53,976 nt of DNA. It comes from DATJBF01 sp035515475. Its GTDB lineage: Bacteria; Verrucomicrobiota; Verrucomicrobiia; Palsa-1439. The notes beneath the pieces were generated by a model. That model made no database searches. It was not told the DNA's origin and saw nothing but the letters and a program-made list of their open reading frames with translations. Made by a program: the position numbers and the translations under genes. Where the stretch lies: assembly GCA_035515475.1 (NCBI GenBank), contig DATJBF010000058.1, positions 1 to 53,976 on the forward strand, given 5' to 3'. This document shows, piece after piece, positions 1 to 9,297 of this stretch (position 1 is the first letter of the stretch; each line of letters begins with the position of its first letter).

Positions 1-2
1 AG

Positions 3-1019
3 TTGTCCGTGTGGCCCCACCCTCTCTGTTTTGACTACTACGGTTGGCCGACGGCCAAGGTCGACGCGAGCTTCCTGGCGTCGGCGCTTGTCGTTACATT
101 GCTGGTGGCCGCCAGCATCTGGGCCTTGAAGACGAAACCGCGTTGGGGATTCTTGGGCGCATGGTTTTTTCTTATTTTGGCTCCAACCTCGAGCATCGTA
201 CCGCTCAACGCCACCATCTTTGAGCATCGCATGTACTTGCCGTTGGCGGCAATGGTCGTCTTGGCCGTGTTGGGGATTCAGACGCTCGCTGTTCGTCGAG
301 GATGGTCCGGCTGGCGTCGTCTTTCTATCGTGGCGGGGTTGGCGATTGTGCTGGGATCGCTTACCTGGCGGCGAAATCAAGATTACCGCACGGCGTTTGC
401 CATCTGGGAGGACACTCTTTCCAAGCGTCCCAATAACCCTCGGGCGTATGCCAACGTCGGCGTCGCCTTGATGCGAATGGGCCGCTTGAAGGAGGCGACG
501 GCCCATCTCCGACGTGCACTGGAACTGTTGCCCGACTACCCCGAGGCGAATGAGAGTCTGGCAGACATACTCGCGTGGGAAGGCCAACTGGATGAGGGTG
601 TCCACCATTACAAACTGGCACTTCAAGCCAATCCCGACTGGCCCGAGGTGCTCAATAATCTCGGGCTGGCTCTGGCGCGGCAGGGAAAACTGGAAGACGC
701 GGTCACACAATTCTCACGTGCGCTGGAGCTGGATCCCACGGGCCAGATTGCCGAGAGCAACCTGGCACTTGCCCTGATGAAGCTGGGCCGGTTCGATGAA
801 TCCCTGGCCCATGCCTCTCACGCACTCGAACTTGATCCCCAGGACGCACAAGCGCACTACACAGTGGGAGTTGTCTTGGAGAAGAAGGGACAACTATCCG
901 AAGCCGCTTGGCAATATGCAGATGTCTTGCGCATCCAGCCGTATCATGCCGAGGCCCGGTCCCGATTGGCGGCAATTCTGGAGAAAGAGGGCCAGACTCA
1001 GAAGGCAACCCGGCAATGA
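3..1019 (+). CDS. TPR-tailed GT-C-like membrane protein (5' partial)
   Basis: This is the C-terminal part of an integral membrane protein. The reading frame is open at the window edge, so the apparent TTG start is not the real one. The first 115 or so residues hold three to four hydrophobic helices with short loops. From about residue 125 to 330 there are five to six tetratricopeptide repeats, recognisable by repeated N-LG-AL--G-L--A spacing and P at the repeat ends. It is laid out like the complete gene 19 nt downstream and is probably its paralogue and operon partner. Proteins of this build are usually annotated as O-GlcNAc-transferase-like TPR proteins. A sugar-transfer role is family inference, and the catalytic N-terminal loop is outside the window. 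Confidence 0.85.
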   Translation: MSVWPHPLCFDYYGWPTAKVDASFLASALVVTLLVAASIWALKTKPRWGFLGAWFFLILAPTSSIVPLNATIFEHRMYLPLAAMVVLAVLGIQTLAVRRGWSGWRRLSIVAGLAIVLGSLTWRRNQDYRTAFAIWEDTLSKRPNNPRAYANVGVALMRMGRLKEATAHLRRALELLPDYPEANESLADILAWEGQLDEGVHHYKLALQANPDWPEVLNNLGLALARQGKLEDAVTQFSRALELDPTGQIAESNLALALMKLGRFDESLAHASHALELDPQDAQAHYTVGVVLEKKGQLSEAAWQYADVLRIQPYHAEARSRLAAILEKEGQTQKATRQ

Positions 1020-1038
1020 CTGAAGCGGCGCGGCCAGA

Positions 1039-2808
1039 ATGAAGTACACCAAGCAATCTCTGGTTGCCGACGCGGCTCTCGTTGTCCTGGTGACAGTGGT
1101 GGCGTATCTGCCGGCTTTCCATAACGGGTTCGTGGTCGACGACGTCTTCATCACGAACAACCGACTGATTCGAGCCGGCGACGGACTCTATCGCTTTTGG
1201 TTTACCACCGAGGCTCAGGATTACTATCCGCTGACGTGGAGCTTCTGGTGGCTGCAGTGGCGGCTATGGGGCACCGATCCGGCTGGCTATCACGTCGTCA
1301 ACGTGGTGCTGCACGCCGCCGACGCTGTTTTGATCGGATTGGTCTTGCGCCGGTTGAAGATTCCGGGAGCGTGGCTGGCGGCCATGGTGTTTGCACTCCA
1401 CCCCGTCAACGTCGCGACCGTGGCTTGGATCACCGAACAGAAGAACACTCTCTCGATGTTGTTCTCCGCCGCCGCAGTCCTGCTGTATTTGCAATTCGAC
1501 GAGGTTGCCCGGGCCATCCCCATCGATCCCCGGAGCGGGCCCCGCTCAGGGCGGTGCTGGTACACACTTTCTCTGCTGGCATTCCTTCTGGCTTTGCTCA
1601 GCAAGACGGCGGTGGTCATGTTGCCCGTGGTGCTGTTGGGATGCGTTTGGTGGCAACGCGGGAGGGTGCGTTGGCCTGATTTTCTCCGGATCGTACCGTT
1701 CTTTGCCCTATCGGTGGTCTTGGGGTTGGCGACCGTGTGGTTTCAGCAGGAGCATGTGCTGAAAAAACTCGCGGGCCGCGCGGACGGGTTTTTCACTCGT
1801 CTGCTTACGGCCGGTTGGGTGCCGTGGTTTTATCTCTCCAAGGCATTGGTGCCTGTCAACCTGACCTTCATTTATGCGAAGCCGGACCTTAGCCCCGCTC
1901 GGTGGCCATCCTACTTGCCAGGAGTGATGTTGGTCATTTGCTTCGCATTGTTCTGGCACAAGCGGAACAGTTGGGGACGTCCCTTGTTATTCGGATTTGG
2001 GTACTTCGTGGTGACGCTGTTCCCGGTACTGGGGTTCGTCGATCAAAGTTTTTATCAGATCACGTTGGTGGCCGATCACTGGCAATACTACTCGATTATC
2101 GGCGTGATCGCGTTGGGGACCGCGGCGTGGGAGACGTCGTGGCGCCGCATGACCCCGTTACGACCGGATCGCACTGACTGGGGCCGGTATGTGGAACCCT
2201 TGGCAAGCATGATCGTCTTGGTGTCACTGGGAACGGCGACCTGGATGCGAGCCGCCATCTACAAGAACCAGGAGACTCTGTACCGCGACAACGTGGCGAA
2301 AAACCCGGCCGCCTGGATGGCACACTATAATTTGGGACTCACCTTGTGGCGAGAGGGCAGATTCGAAGACGCCATCACATCCTACAAGCGGGCCATTCAT
2401 CTCAAATCGGACTACACTGAAGTGCACAATAATTTTGGGGTGGCACTGGCCGCGACCGGCAATCTCGATGGGGCAGTTGCTGAATTCCTGGAGGCCCTGC
2501 GGCTGTTCCCGGGCAATGCGGAAGCCCACAATAATCTCGGTTTGGCACTCGCCCGGCAGGGTAAGGTCGAGCCAGCCATCACAAGCTACGAGCAAGCGTT
2601 GGATCTCAACCCGAACTACGTCACAGCACACGACAATTTGGCGAAAGCTCTGCTCCAACAGGGCCGGATTCAAGATGCGATCAAACACTACCAACGCGTG
2701 GTTGAACTCCAGCCTGATTACCCCGGGGCGCGACAGAATTTGTGGGCAGCGCGACAAGCGCTCAAGCATCCACAACAATTGCCCTGTGCGACGATTCCGG
2801 CGAAGTGA
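1039..2808 (+). CDS. GT-C-fold membrane protein with C-terminal TPR repeats
   Basis: A complete 589-aa protein. Residues 1-400 form about ten hydrophobic helices. The first extracytoplasmic loop carries an acidic pair (VVDD, D34-D35), the position where GT-C glycosyltransferases bind the lipid-phosphate donor. Residues 425-570 hold at least four TPR units, which would face the periplasm or the cytoplasm depending on helix number. The family would transfer sugar from a polyprenyl-phosphate donor to protein or lipid, with the TPRs binding the acceptor; this is inference. It follows the partial paralogue by 19 nt and precedes the PEP-CTERM gene, which could be an acceptor. Confidence 0.9.
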   Translation: MKYTKQSLVADAALVVLVTVVAYLPAFHNGFVVDDVFITNNRLIRAGDGLYRFWFTTEAQDYYPLTWSFWWLQWRLWGTDPAGYHVVNVVLHAADAVLIGLVLRRLKIPGAWLAAMVFALHPVNVATVAWITEQKNTLSMLFSAAAVLLYLQFDEVARAIPIDPRSGPRSGRCWYTLSLLAFLLALLSKTAVVMLPVVLLGCVWWQRGRVRWPDFLRIVPFFALSVVLGLATVWFQQEHVLKKLAGRADGFFTRLLTAGWVPWFYLSKALVPVNLTFIYAKPDLSPARWPSYLPGVMLVICFALFWHKRNSWGRPLLFGFGYFVVTLFPVLGFVDQSFYQITLVADHWQYYSIIGVIALGTAAWETSWRRMTPLRPDRTDWGRYVEPLASMIVLVSLGTATWMRAAIYKNQETLYRDNVAKNPAAWMAHYNLGLTLWREGRFEDAITSYKRAIHLKSDYTEVHNNFGVALAATGNLDGAVAEFLEALRLFPGNAEAHNNLGLALARQGKVEPAITSYEQALDLNPNYVTAHDNLAKALLQQGRIQDAIKHYQRVVELQPDYPGARQNLWAARQALKHPQQLPCATIPAK

Positions 2809-3179
2809 ATTGTACCGGACAAGGGAGCTTCGCCGCAGGCAGATTGTTGCGCGATGGATCCTCTCCCCTTGTGCCGTCCGGAACAACCGAGCACAGCAGA
2901 CACCCCCTTTGGCTTGTCGTGTACCGGGCGGGTAAAAGTCATGGGGTTGCAACGTTCTTGGCGCCATTGCTACAACTGCCTCATAGTAAGATACTTGCAT
3001 GTTAGGCAGGTGAGGTCTTGTCCGATATGGCACTCATGCTTTCCATGATAGTGAGCTGCAAGAATAAGCGCGAACATGCCTAAAAAAGCTTGCTTTCAGG
3101 CATGGACTCTATAGCATGTGCGGCGGAGAGGCAGTAACTAGGCGAGTGGTTAACGCAGCGAGAAGAGAGGGGTAGCGAG
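2809..3179. other. 371-bp non-coding region upstream of the PEP-CTERM gene
   Basis: No convincing gene lies here on either strand. Base composition is lower in GC than the flanking genes. The region contains a long inverted repeat at 3075-3104 and ends in a purine-rich stretch (AGAGAGGGG) about 10 nt before the ATG at 3180 that can act as ribosome binding site. No good sigma-70 promoter or sigma-54 site with correct GG-N10-GC spacing was found. Confidence 0.6.
3075..3104. promoter_or_regulatory. Inverted repeat upstream of the PEP-CTERM gene
   Basis: CATGCCT (3075-3081) and AGGCATG (3098-3104) are perfect arms. The interior is itself self-complementary (AAAGC/GCTTT). It could be an operator or an RNA hairpin; it is not followed by a T tract, so it is not an ordinary terminator. 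It lies about 75 bp before the ATG. Confidence 0.45.
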
Positions 3180-3866
3180 ATGAAAACTCTTGTGAGGGTA
3201 GTGTGTGGTACCATCGTCGCCGTTGTTTTCTTTGCGACACAGTCTTCAGCACTTATCGTATCGTGGGATGTTGCCGGTCATGGCACACCAGCGGACACGA
3301 CGTTAGCGGCATCGACAATCAACTCGGATATATCTAACACACCGACGTTGAGTCGTGTGGGCGTCGCTGGCGCTGCGGCGGCAAATTCATACAATTCAAA
3401 TAACTCGTGGAACAATACGGCCACGTTCCTGCAGAGCAACAAGTACATTGACTTCTTTGTGCAGGCGGATGGTTCGCCCATAACCATTGAGAGTTTGGAC
3501 TACGCCGTGACACTGAGCGCAAGCGCTCCCGGCACGGTCACGTGGGGTTACTCGATCAATGGTGGTGCCTTCACAACGACCAGCACAACCCCGGGCTCCT
3601 CGGCTCCGAGTTCGGTGACCACGTGGGACTTTACGGACGCGACAGTTGGCTCCGGCCAGTCTGTGGAGTTCCGGATGTGGGTCTGGGGCACAACCTCGGC
3701 CAGCGGTGGCGTCGCCACGTCCAATGGCACGGGTCGAATTGCCAATGTATCTGACGGCGATCTGATACTGCATTACGACATCGCCGTTCCTGAGCCGTCG
3801 ACGATCAGCCTGATCGGGTTCGGCTTACTCGGGCTGCTGGCGTTCGTCCGCCGCCGCCAAGCCTAA
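3180..3866 (+). CDS. PEP-CTERM sorting-domain exported protein
   Basis: A 228-aa secreted protein. It has an N-terminal signal peptide (MKTL..., hydrophobic to about residue 25) and a central Ser/Thr/Asn/Gly-rich, beta-type region with no recognised enzyme motif. It ends in a PEP-CTERM signal at about residues 202-228: VPEPST, a hydrophobic helix, then RRRQA. Such tails are recognised by exosortase (EpsH family), which removes the anchor during export to the cell surface or exopolysaccharide. No exosortase gene is in this window. The gene is single, with its own strong terminator 29 nt after the stop. The Ser/Thr-rich body makes it a plausible O-glycosylation substrate for the neighbouring GT-C proteins, which is speculation from proximity. 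Confidence 0.93.
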   Translation: MKTLVRVVCGTIVAVVFFATQSSALIVSWDVAGHGTPADTTLAASTINSDISNTPTLSRVGVAGAAAANSYNSNNSWNNTATFLQSNKYIDFFVQADGSPITIESLDYAVTLSASAPGTVTWGYSINGGAFTTTSTTPGSSAPSSVTTWDFTDATVGSGQSVEFRMWVWGTTSASGGVATSNGTGRIANVSDGDLILHYDIAVPEPSTISLIGFGLLGLLAFVRRRQA

Positions 3867-3894
3867 GCGCAGGTTCAATCATCTCGCTACCTTG

Positions 3895-3931
3895 GAGAGG
3901 AAGCGCGCTCGGTGCGCTTCCTCTCTTTTTT
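3895..3931 (+). terminator. Rho-independent terminator of the PEP-CTERM gene
   Basis: A perfect 12-bp stem (GAGAGGAAGCGC at 3895-3906 with its complement at 3914-3925) encloses a 7-nt loop and is followed directly by six T residues (3926-3931). It separates the PEP-CTERM gene from the convergent aldo/keto reductase gene. Confidence 0.95.
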
Positions 3932-4010
3932 CTATGGATCGGTCGAGCGTAACCCTTCCGGAGTGACGAAACAGGGTCGTGAACCCGCTCGAACCACCGC
4001 GCATTTCTGC

Positions 4011-5000
4011 TTACCGGTTCACGGCCTTCATCGATTCAGCCGGGTAGCGGTCCCCGGCCGTTGCGCCGAATGGAGCCGCGTCACCGATAGCGCGCAGTTC
4101 TTCAGCCGTCAGTTCGACGTCAACGGCGCGGACGTTCTCCTCCAGATACCGGCGGCACTTGGTGCCGGGAATCGGCACGACGTCGTCGCCTTGCGCCAGC
4201 AGCCACGCCAGCGCCAGTTGTGCCGCCGTACACTTCTTCTTGCCGGCCAATGATTGCAGGCGGCGGACAAGTTCGAGGTTCTTCTGGAAGTTCTCGCCTT
4301 GGAATCGCGGTGTACGATGGCGCCAGTCTTCCTGCTCCAAATCCGCCGGCGACTTGAACCGGCCACTGAGGAATCCACGGCCGAGTGGGCTGTACGCCAC
4401 GAAACCAACGCCAGACTCCCGGCAGGTCGCCAAAATCTCCCGTTCCACGTCCCGGGTCCACAACGAGTATTCGGTCTGCAACGCCGCAAGGGGATGAACC
4501 GCCGCCGCACGGCGAATCGTCGCGGGCGCCGCTTCGGACATTCCCAGCCACCGAACCTTCCCCTGCCGGACCAATTCGCCCATTGCCCCAACAGTGTCCT
4601 CAATCGGCACCTGCGGATCGACCCGGTGCTGGTAATACAGGTCGATCACATCGACCCCGAGCCGCCGCAGGCTCGCGTCGCACGCCGACTGGACGTATTG
4701 CGGATGACCGTTGACGCCGATAAACCGTCCCTGCCTGTCCCGCACGTTGCCGAACTTGGTGGCGAGGATCACTTCCTGCCGTCGACCCTTGATGGATTTG
4801 CCGACGAGCCGTTCGTTTTCGCCGAGTCCGTACATATCGGCGGTATCGAGAAAATTGATCCCGAGATCCAACGCCCGCTGAATCGTCGCGATGGACTCGA
4901 CGTCATCGCGCGTTCCGTAGAATTCCGACATCCCCATGCAGCCGAGGCCGATGGCGGAGACCTTCGGCCCGTGCTTGCCCAACTGCCGTCGCTTCATCAT
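4011..5000 (-). CDS. Aldo/keto reductase
   Basis: A 329-aa NADPH-dependent oxidoreductase of the AKR superfamily (AKR13/YakC-like). The chosen start is MMKRRQLG; the frame stays open upstream but loses family similarity. The catalytic tetrad is visible: Asp and Tyr in LDTADMYG, Lys in LATKFG and His in YYQHRVDP. The C-terminal cofactor region IPGT is present. The family reduces aldehydes and ketones; the substrate is unknown. It is transcribed alone, convergent with the PEP-CTERM gene and divergent from the small membrane protein gene. Confidence 0.93.
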   Translation of the reverse strand: MMKRRQLGKHGPKVSAIGLGCMGMSEFYGTRDDVESIATIQRALDLGINFLDTADMYGLGENERLVGKSIKGRRQEVILATKFGNVRDRQGRFIGVNGHPQYVQSACDASLRRLGVDVIDLYYQHRVDPQVPIEDTVGAMGELVRQGKVRWLGMSEAAPATIRRAAAVHPLAALQTEYSLWTRDVEREILATCRESGVGFVAYSPLGRGFLSGRFKSPADLEQEDWRHRTPRFQGENFQKNLELVRRLQSLAGKKKCTAAQLALAWLLAQGDDVVPIPGTKCRRYLEENVRAVDVELTAEELRAIGDAAPFGATAGDRYPAESMKAVNR

Positions 5001-5229
5001 GCGGTGCACTGTAGCCGATGCCGGGAAATCTGCAACCAACTCCCGGACGGGCTCGGGAGCCGCCGGGACGCGGTCGTCCAGCCCAAACCATCGTGGAAGA
5101 TTGGACGCCTCCGGAGGTTTCCGCTTGCCAGGGTCCGGGCGACCCGTTAGCGTGCCGCTTCGTGAACGGGGGAGCGCCACGGCCGACTCCAACCCACCGT
5201 CCCGATGGCGGCGAGGCCCGAAGGATCTG

Positions 5230-5607
5230 ATGCCCCGTCCACGAACCATCCTGTCAATCACCCGAACGGTCGTGTACGCCTCCCTCACCGTCGTGCTCGC
5301 CTTGTGGCGTGGGGAAATCAAGGGATTCACCGACACCATCCTCGTCGGCGCAGTCTGCGGTGATTACCTGACCTGGCTCGTTTGGAGCCTGATCGAGTTG
5401 CCCGAAAATCTGGTCCACGGCTGCTATGAAGTATGTGTAAACACGCTCTTCGGTTTGTTGATCTTCCGGCTGGGGGACCTCAACCTGAGGGCCGACCTGA
5501 ATGCTGAGTTCACCGCGGTGATGTTTCTGGCCTTCCTGCTCGTCAGCGGGACCAAAGCTTTCTGCCTCAGCGTCGTTTTCGTGGAGCAAGAGATGGACGA
5601 CGACTGA
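5230..5607 (+). CDS. Small four-helix membrane protein, unknown function
   Basis: A 125-aa protein starting at ATG 5230, preceded by an AAGGAT purine run. The frame is open further upstream but that part overlaps the aldo/keto reductase start and lacks hydrophobic character. Four hydrophobic segments are visible: VVYASLTVVLALW, the segment around GDYLTWLVWSLI, TLFGLLIF and FLAFLLVSG. The tail is acidic (EQEMDDD). No family was recognised. It converges on argG with a 25-nt gap. Confidence 0.6.
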   Translation: MPRPRTILSITRTVVYASLTVVLALWRGEIKGFTDTILVGAVCGDYLTWLVWSLIELPENLVHGCYEVCVNTLFGLLIFRLGDLNLRADLNAEFTAVMFLAFLLVSGTKAFCLSVVFVEQEMDDD

Positions 5608-5632
5608 GGCCCGGCCCGACCGCGACGGCCAC

Positions 5633-6844
5633 TCACTTCTTCCGTCGCAACACACTCGCTCGCGTGCGAAGGCGGAGGGCATTCAGGCGGATAAAGCCGG
5701 TGGCGTCGGTCTGATCGTATGCGCCTTTGTCGGCTTCCATCGTCGCGACGTGCGCATTGTAGAGTGACACGGGAGACTTGCGGCCGGCGGTGACGACGTT
5801 GCCCTTGTACAGTTTCAATTTCACCGTGCCGGTGACGTTCGTCTGGCTCTCCCGCACCAGCGCCTGGAGCGCTTCGCGTTCCGGCGAGAACCAGAAACCG
5901 TAGTAGACCAGTTCGCTGTAGCGCGGGATCAGCGAGTCGCGCAGGTGCATGACTTCGCGGTCCAGCGTGAGCGTTTCCATCTGACGATGCCCGAAATGCA
6001 GGATCGTGCCGCCGGGCGTTTCGTACACGCCGCGCGATTTCATCCCGACAAACCGATTCTCGACAAGGTCGACCCGGCCCACGCCATGTTTGCCGCCCAG
6101 TTTGTTCAGCGTGCGCAGAACGTTGGCCGGCGACAGTTTCCGGCCGTTCACGGCCACGCAAATGCCGGCCTCGAAATCGAGTTCGACGTACTCCGGCTCG
6201 TCCGGCGCGTCTTCCGGCGCGACGGTAAGCTTGAACATGTCTTTCGGTGGCTCTTTCCACGGGTCTTCGAGGATCCCGGACTCAAAGCTGATGTGGAGGA
6301 GATTGCGGTCCATCGAGTACGGTTTCTTCGCGCTGGCCTCGACCCGGATTCCTTTCTCCTGACAGTACGCCAACATTTCGGCGCGGCCCTGGAATCGGCT
6401 GTGATACTCGGGCAATCGCCACGGGGCGATGATCTGGAGATCCGGGGCGAGCGCGGCGTACGTCAGTTCGAAGCGGCATTGGTCGTTCCCCTTCCCCGTC
6501 GCGCCGTGCGCGACGGTGTCGGCGTTCTCTTTGCGGGCGATATCGATCTGCGCCCGGGCGATGAGCGGACGGGCGATGCTGGTGCCGAGGTAATACTGGT
6601 TCTCGTAAATCGCGCCGGCCTGAATGATCGGGAAGATGAAATCACGGGCGAATTCCTCGACGAGATCCAGCGCGTAGAACTTCGACGCCCCGGTCGCCTG
6701 GGCCTTCTGGTCGAGCCCGTTCAGGTCCTCTTCCTGGCCGATATCGGCACAGAATGCCACGACCTCGCATTGGTAGGTCTCCTTCAACCAATGGAGGATC
6801 ACGGAGGTATCGAGTCCACCTGAGTAAGCGACGACGATCTTCAT
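5633..6844 (-). CDS. argG: Argininosuccinate synthase
   Basis: A 403-aa enzyme of arginine biosynthesis that joins citrulline and aspartate using ATP. The ATP pyrophosphatase P-loop AYSGGLDTS is at residues 6-14. Other conserved blocks include ATGKGNDQCRFE and the YYLGTSIARP segment. The length matches the family (about 400 aa). It appears monocistronic; no other arginine gene is adjacent. A -10-like element (TACAAA on the minus strand) lies about 9 nt before the ATG. Confidence 0.98.
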   Translation of the reverse strand: MKIVVAYSGGLDTSVILHWLKETYQCEVVAFCADIGQEEDLNGLDQKAQATGASKFYALDLVEEFARDFIFPIIQAGAIYENQYYLGTSIARPLIARAQIDIARKENADTVAHGATGKGNDQCRFELTYAALAPDLQIIAPWRLPEYHSRFQGRAEMLAYCQEKGIRVEASAKKPYSMDRNLLHISFESGILEDPWKEPPKDMFKLTVAPEDAPDEPEYVELDFEAGICVAVNGRKLSPANVLRTLNKLGGKHGVGRVDLVENRFVGMKSRGVYETPGGTILHFGHRQMETLTLDREVMHLRDSLIPRYSELVYYGFWFSPEREALQALVRESQTNVTGTVKLKLYKGNVVTAGRKSPVSLYNAHVATMEADKGAYDQTDATGFIRLNALRLRTRASVLRRKK

Positions 6845-6921
6845 AGGCGGGCATTTGTAATCTCACCGACCGCGAAAATCACGAAAAATCTCGACTCAGT
6901 CTGGCCGGGTCGCTAAGAGCT

Positions 6922-8706
6922 ATGCGCATGGATTTTCGCCACCCACGGATCGCCGCCGGTGTGCTTCTGGCCATCATGGCCCTGCTCATGGCCGGAGCCG
7001 CGTGGCAGGACAGCGCGACGGTGGATGAGACGACACATCTGTCGACGGGCTACCTGTGCTGGCGCGGCGAACGCACGCAGATGGGCGCCGACGACCACCC
7101 ACCGCTGTGCCGAATGGTGGGTGCCGCGCCGCTGCTCTTCATGCGGTTGAAGTTTTCGGACGTGGCGCGGGCGTTCTTGCAGGGCGAGTTGTCCTACCAA
7201 TGGACCCGATCGTGGCGGTCGGAGCAGTGTTCCCTGGCGGGCCTGCTCGAGCCGGGATGCAAAGGGCACTACGTACGATTGCCGCAACTGGGCGATGTGA
7301 TGATCCGCTGGCAGTGTCCGACCCGTTATCCGTTCGACAGTTGGTACTACTGGGCCGTGCCGGAAGGCCAGTTGTACGCACAGTACTTCGTCTACGATGG
7401 CGTCAATCCCGGGGATACGATGCTGTTTGCGGGCCGGATGGCCCTGATTGCCGTGACCCTCCTGATCGGCTGTGTGATTTTCACCTGGACCCGCCGCGCG
7501 ACGGACCACGCCGGGGCCGCCCTCTTTGCCCTGGCGTTGTGGGTGTTTAATCCGCTGGCGTTGGGCTATGGGCATCTGATCATTACGGACACGGGAGCGA
7601 TGCTCGGCATCCCCCTCGCTGTTTACGTCTTCACCCGGTTCGTTCAGCAACCGAGCCCGGGAAAGGCCGCGCTGGCGGGTGCCGCAACCGGTCTGGCGCT
7701 GGCACTGAAGTTCACCTCGCTGATTTTGGCGCCCATCTACTTTGTGATCGTGATTGTGTTGCGGAAACAGTTGCGCATGTCGGTCGCCGCCCTGGCCCTG
7801 AGGGTGGCGCTCTTCGCCGTCGCCACCTGGTGTGTGATCATGGCGGCCTACTTTCCGCACTGGCGGCCGGCCCCGGCACCGACGCCGGCGGAGGCCAGCG
7901 TGCTGAGCGTGCCGGGTTGGTTTCAAACCCTGCGGCCGGTGCTCATACCGGCCCGATTCTTCAAGGGCATCGCGTTGACTCTGGGACAAGCCCCCCGCGA
8001 GTCATACTTGTTGGGCAAATGGAAAGAAGGCGGATGGTGGTACTACTTTCCGCTGGCATTCGTTCTCAAGACGCCGGTCACGTTCGTCATCCTCATCGTG
8101 CCCGCCTTGGTGCTGTTTCTCAGGCGAATCAGGTCGGCGGACTCGCTGGAGCTGACCGCGTGGCTGGCGTCGGCGGTCTACGTGGCAAGCGCGATGACCA
8201 GCGGAATCAATATCGGGGTGCGCCATCTCCTGCCGGTGTTTCCCATGTTGTCGGTGGGAATCGGCTGCGCCGTGGCGCGCCTGAACAGTCGTCGCCTCCA
8301 AATCATCGCGATCGGGCTCGCCACCGGCCAGGCACTGATCGCACTCGCGACCTACCCCTTGTACATCCAGTATTTCAGCGAATTGGTCGGCGGTGCACGC
8401 AACGGCTACAAGTATCTCATCGACTCCAATTATGACTGGGGCCAGGACGCCAACCGGTTGAAGAAGTTTCTCGACAAGCGTCAAATCAACCACATCTATC
8501 TGGATTATTTTGGGACCCAATTCTCCATCGAGCACCTACAAATCCCGAACACCCGCGTCGATGCCGATGGGGCGAAACACATTGAGCAGGGTACGCTCGT
8601 CGTGTCCGCGTCGGAATTGGTGCGGCCGGAATGGGCGTGGCTGCGGGAATCACGCCAGCCGGTTGCACGGGTGGCTGAGACCCTGTTTGTGTACCAGTTC
8701 CCATGA
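6922..8706 (+). CDS. GT-C-fold glycosyltransferase-like membrane protein (PMT/ArnT type)
   Basis: A 594-aa multispanning protein of the PMT_2/GT39-like group. After the first helix the loop reads VDETTH, giving the Asp-Glu pair (about residues 35-36) expected of GT-C donor-phosphate binding. A second extracytoplasmic loop has DDHPP. About ten further helices follow, and the C-terminal domain contains DSNYDWGQD, typical of this group. The likely role is sugar transfer from polyprenyl-phosphate to an acceptor outside the cytoplasmic membrane; donor and acceptor are unknown. It is 48 nt upstream of the membrane winged-helix pair and probably co-transcribed with it. Confidence 0.9.
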   Translation: MRMDFRHPRIAAGVLLAIMALLMAGAAWQDSATVDETTHLSTGYLCWRGERTQMGADDHPPLCRMVGAAPLLFMRLKFSDVARAFLQGELSYQWTRSWRSEQCSLAGLLEPGCKGHYVRLPQLGDVMIRWQCPTRYPFDSWYYWAVPEGQLYAQYFVYDGVNPGDTMLFAGRMALIAVTLLIGCVIFTWTRRATDHAGAALFALALWVFNPLALGYGHLIITDTGAMLGIPLAVYVFTRFVQQPSPGKAALAGAATGLALALKFTSLILAPIYFVIVIVLRKQLRMSVAALALRVALFAVATWCVIMAAYFPHWRPAPAPTPAEASVLSVPGWFQTLRPVLIPARFFKGIALTLGQAPRESYLLGKWKEGGWWYYFPLAFVLKTPVTFVILIVPALVLFLRRIRSADSLELTAWLASAVYVASAMTSGINIGVRHLLPVFPMLSVGIGCAVARLNSRRLQIIAIGLATGQALIALATYPLYIQYFSELVGGARNGYKYLIDSNYDWGQDANRLKKFLDKRQINHIYLDYFGTQFSIEHLQIPNTRVDADGAKHIEQGTLVVSASELVRPEWAWLRESRQPVARVAETLFVYQFP

Positions 8707-8754
8707 CGATGAAGACCGCCCAAGTCGACACACCGAGCAGCCCGTGACCGACAC

Positions 8755-9297
8755 ATGAAAGGCCTCCTCATATCGCTGGCCGCGTTGTTAACGTTCGCGG
8801 CGATGGCTACCGTGGCGCCCCGGCTGGTGCGCCTGAAGCGGGACCTGCAACTCTTGGTTTACGTGTCCCCACTGGGAGCGGTGGCGTATTTCATTTTATT
8901 CGCCGTCACGCCACCCGACCTCGGATTTCTGCCCAAGACCTGGATGTGCTCGAGCGCGCGGGTGGACTTGTTTTATGGATTCGCCGTGTACGTTTTGAAT
9001 TGTCACACGCTGATCGATTGCTTGTCGGCGAGCTGCGGTGGGTTTTCCGTCTCGCTGTTGATCATCATTCTGCGCCAGCGGGGCCAACCTGCGAGCACCG
9101 ACGTCCTGCTCGCCAAATTCAGGCTCGGAGACCAAGCCGACAGCATTTACGGCTGGCGGCTCCCGCACCTGGAAAAACGGGGGTACATCCGCAAGGATCC
9201 GCTCACGGGGTACTATTCGTTGACGCTCAAGGGGCGCGTCGTCGCCGTCGTCGCCCATCGGTTGAAACGGCTGATGAACCTTGGAGAAGGCGGCTGA
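8755..9297 (+). CDS. Membrane protein with C-terminal winged-helix-like domain (first of pair)
   Basis: A 180-aa protein. Residues 1-100 contain three to four hydrophobic helices, the first at 1-22. Residues about 105-172 look like a winged helix: a helix around LIIILRQRG, a second helix at VLLAKFRLGD, a recognition-type helix RLPHLEKRGYI and a two-strand wing ending YYSLTLKGR. This suggests a membrane-anchored DNA-binding or protein-binding module. It overlaps the next gene by one base (TGATG) and matches it in length and plan. No named family was recognised, and the wHTH call is by eye. Confidence 0.8.
   Translation: MKGLLISLAALLTFAAMATVAPRLVRLKRDLQLLVYVSPLGAVAYFILFAVTPPDLGFLPKTWMCSSARVDLFYGFAVYVLNCHTLIDCLSASCGGFSVSLLIIILRQRGQPASTDVLLAKFRLGDQADSIYGWRLPHLEKRGYIRKDPLTGYYSLTLKGRVVAVVAHRLKRLMNLGEGG

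Noticed and set aside
3020..3060. TGGCAC element reminiscent of a sigma-54 promoter ahead of the PEP-CTERM gene
   Set aside because: The GG to GC distance is 7 instead of 10 bases and the -12 element is wrong.
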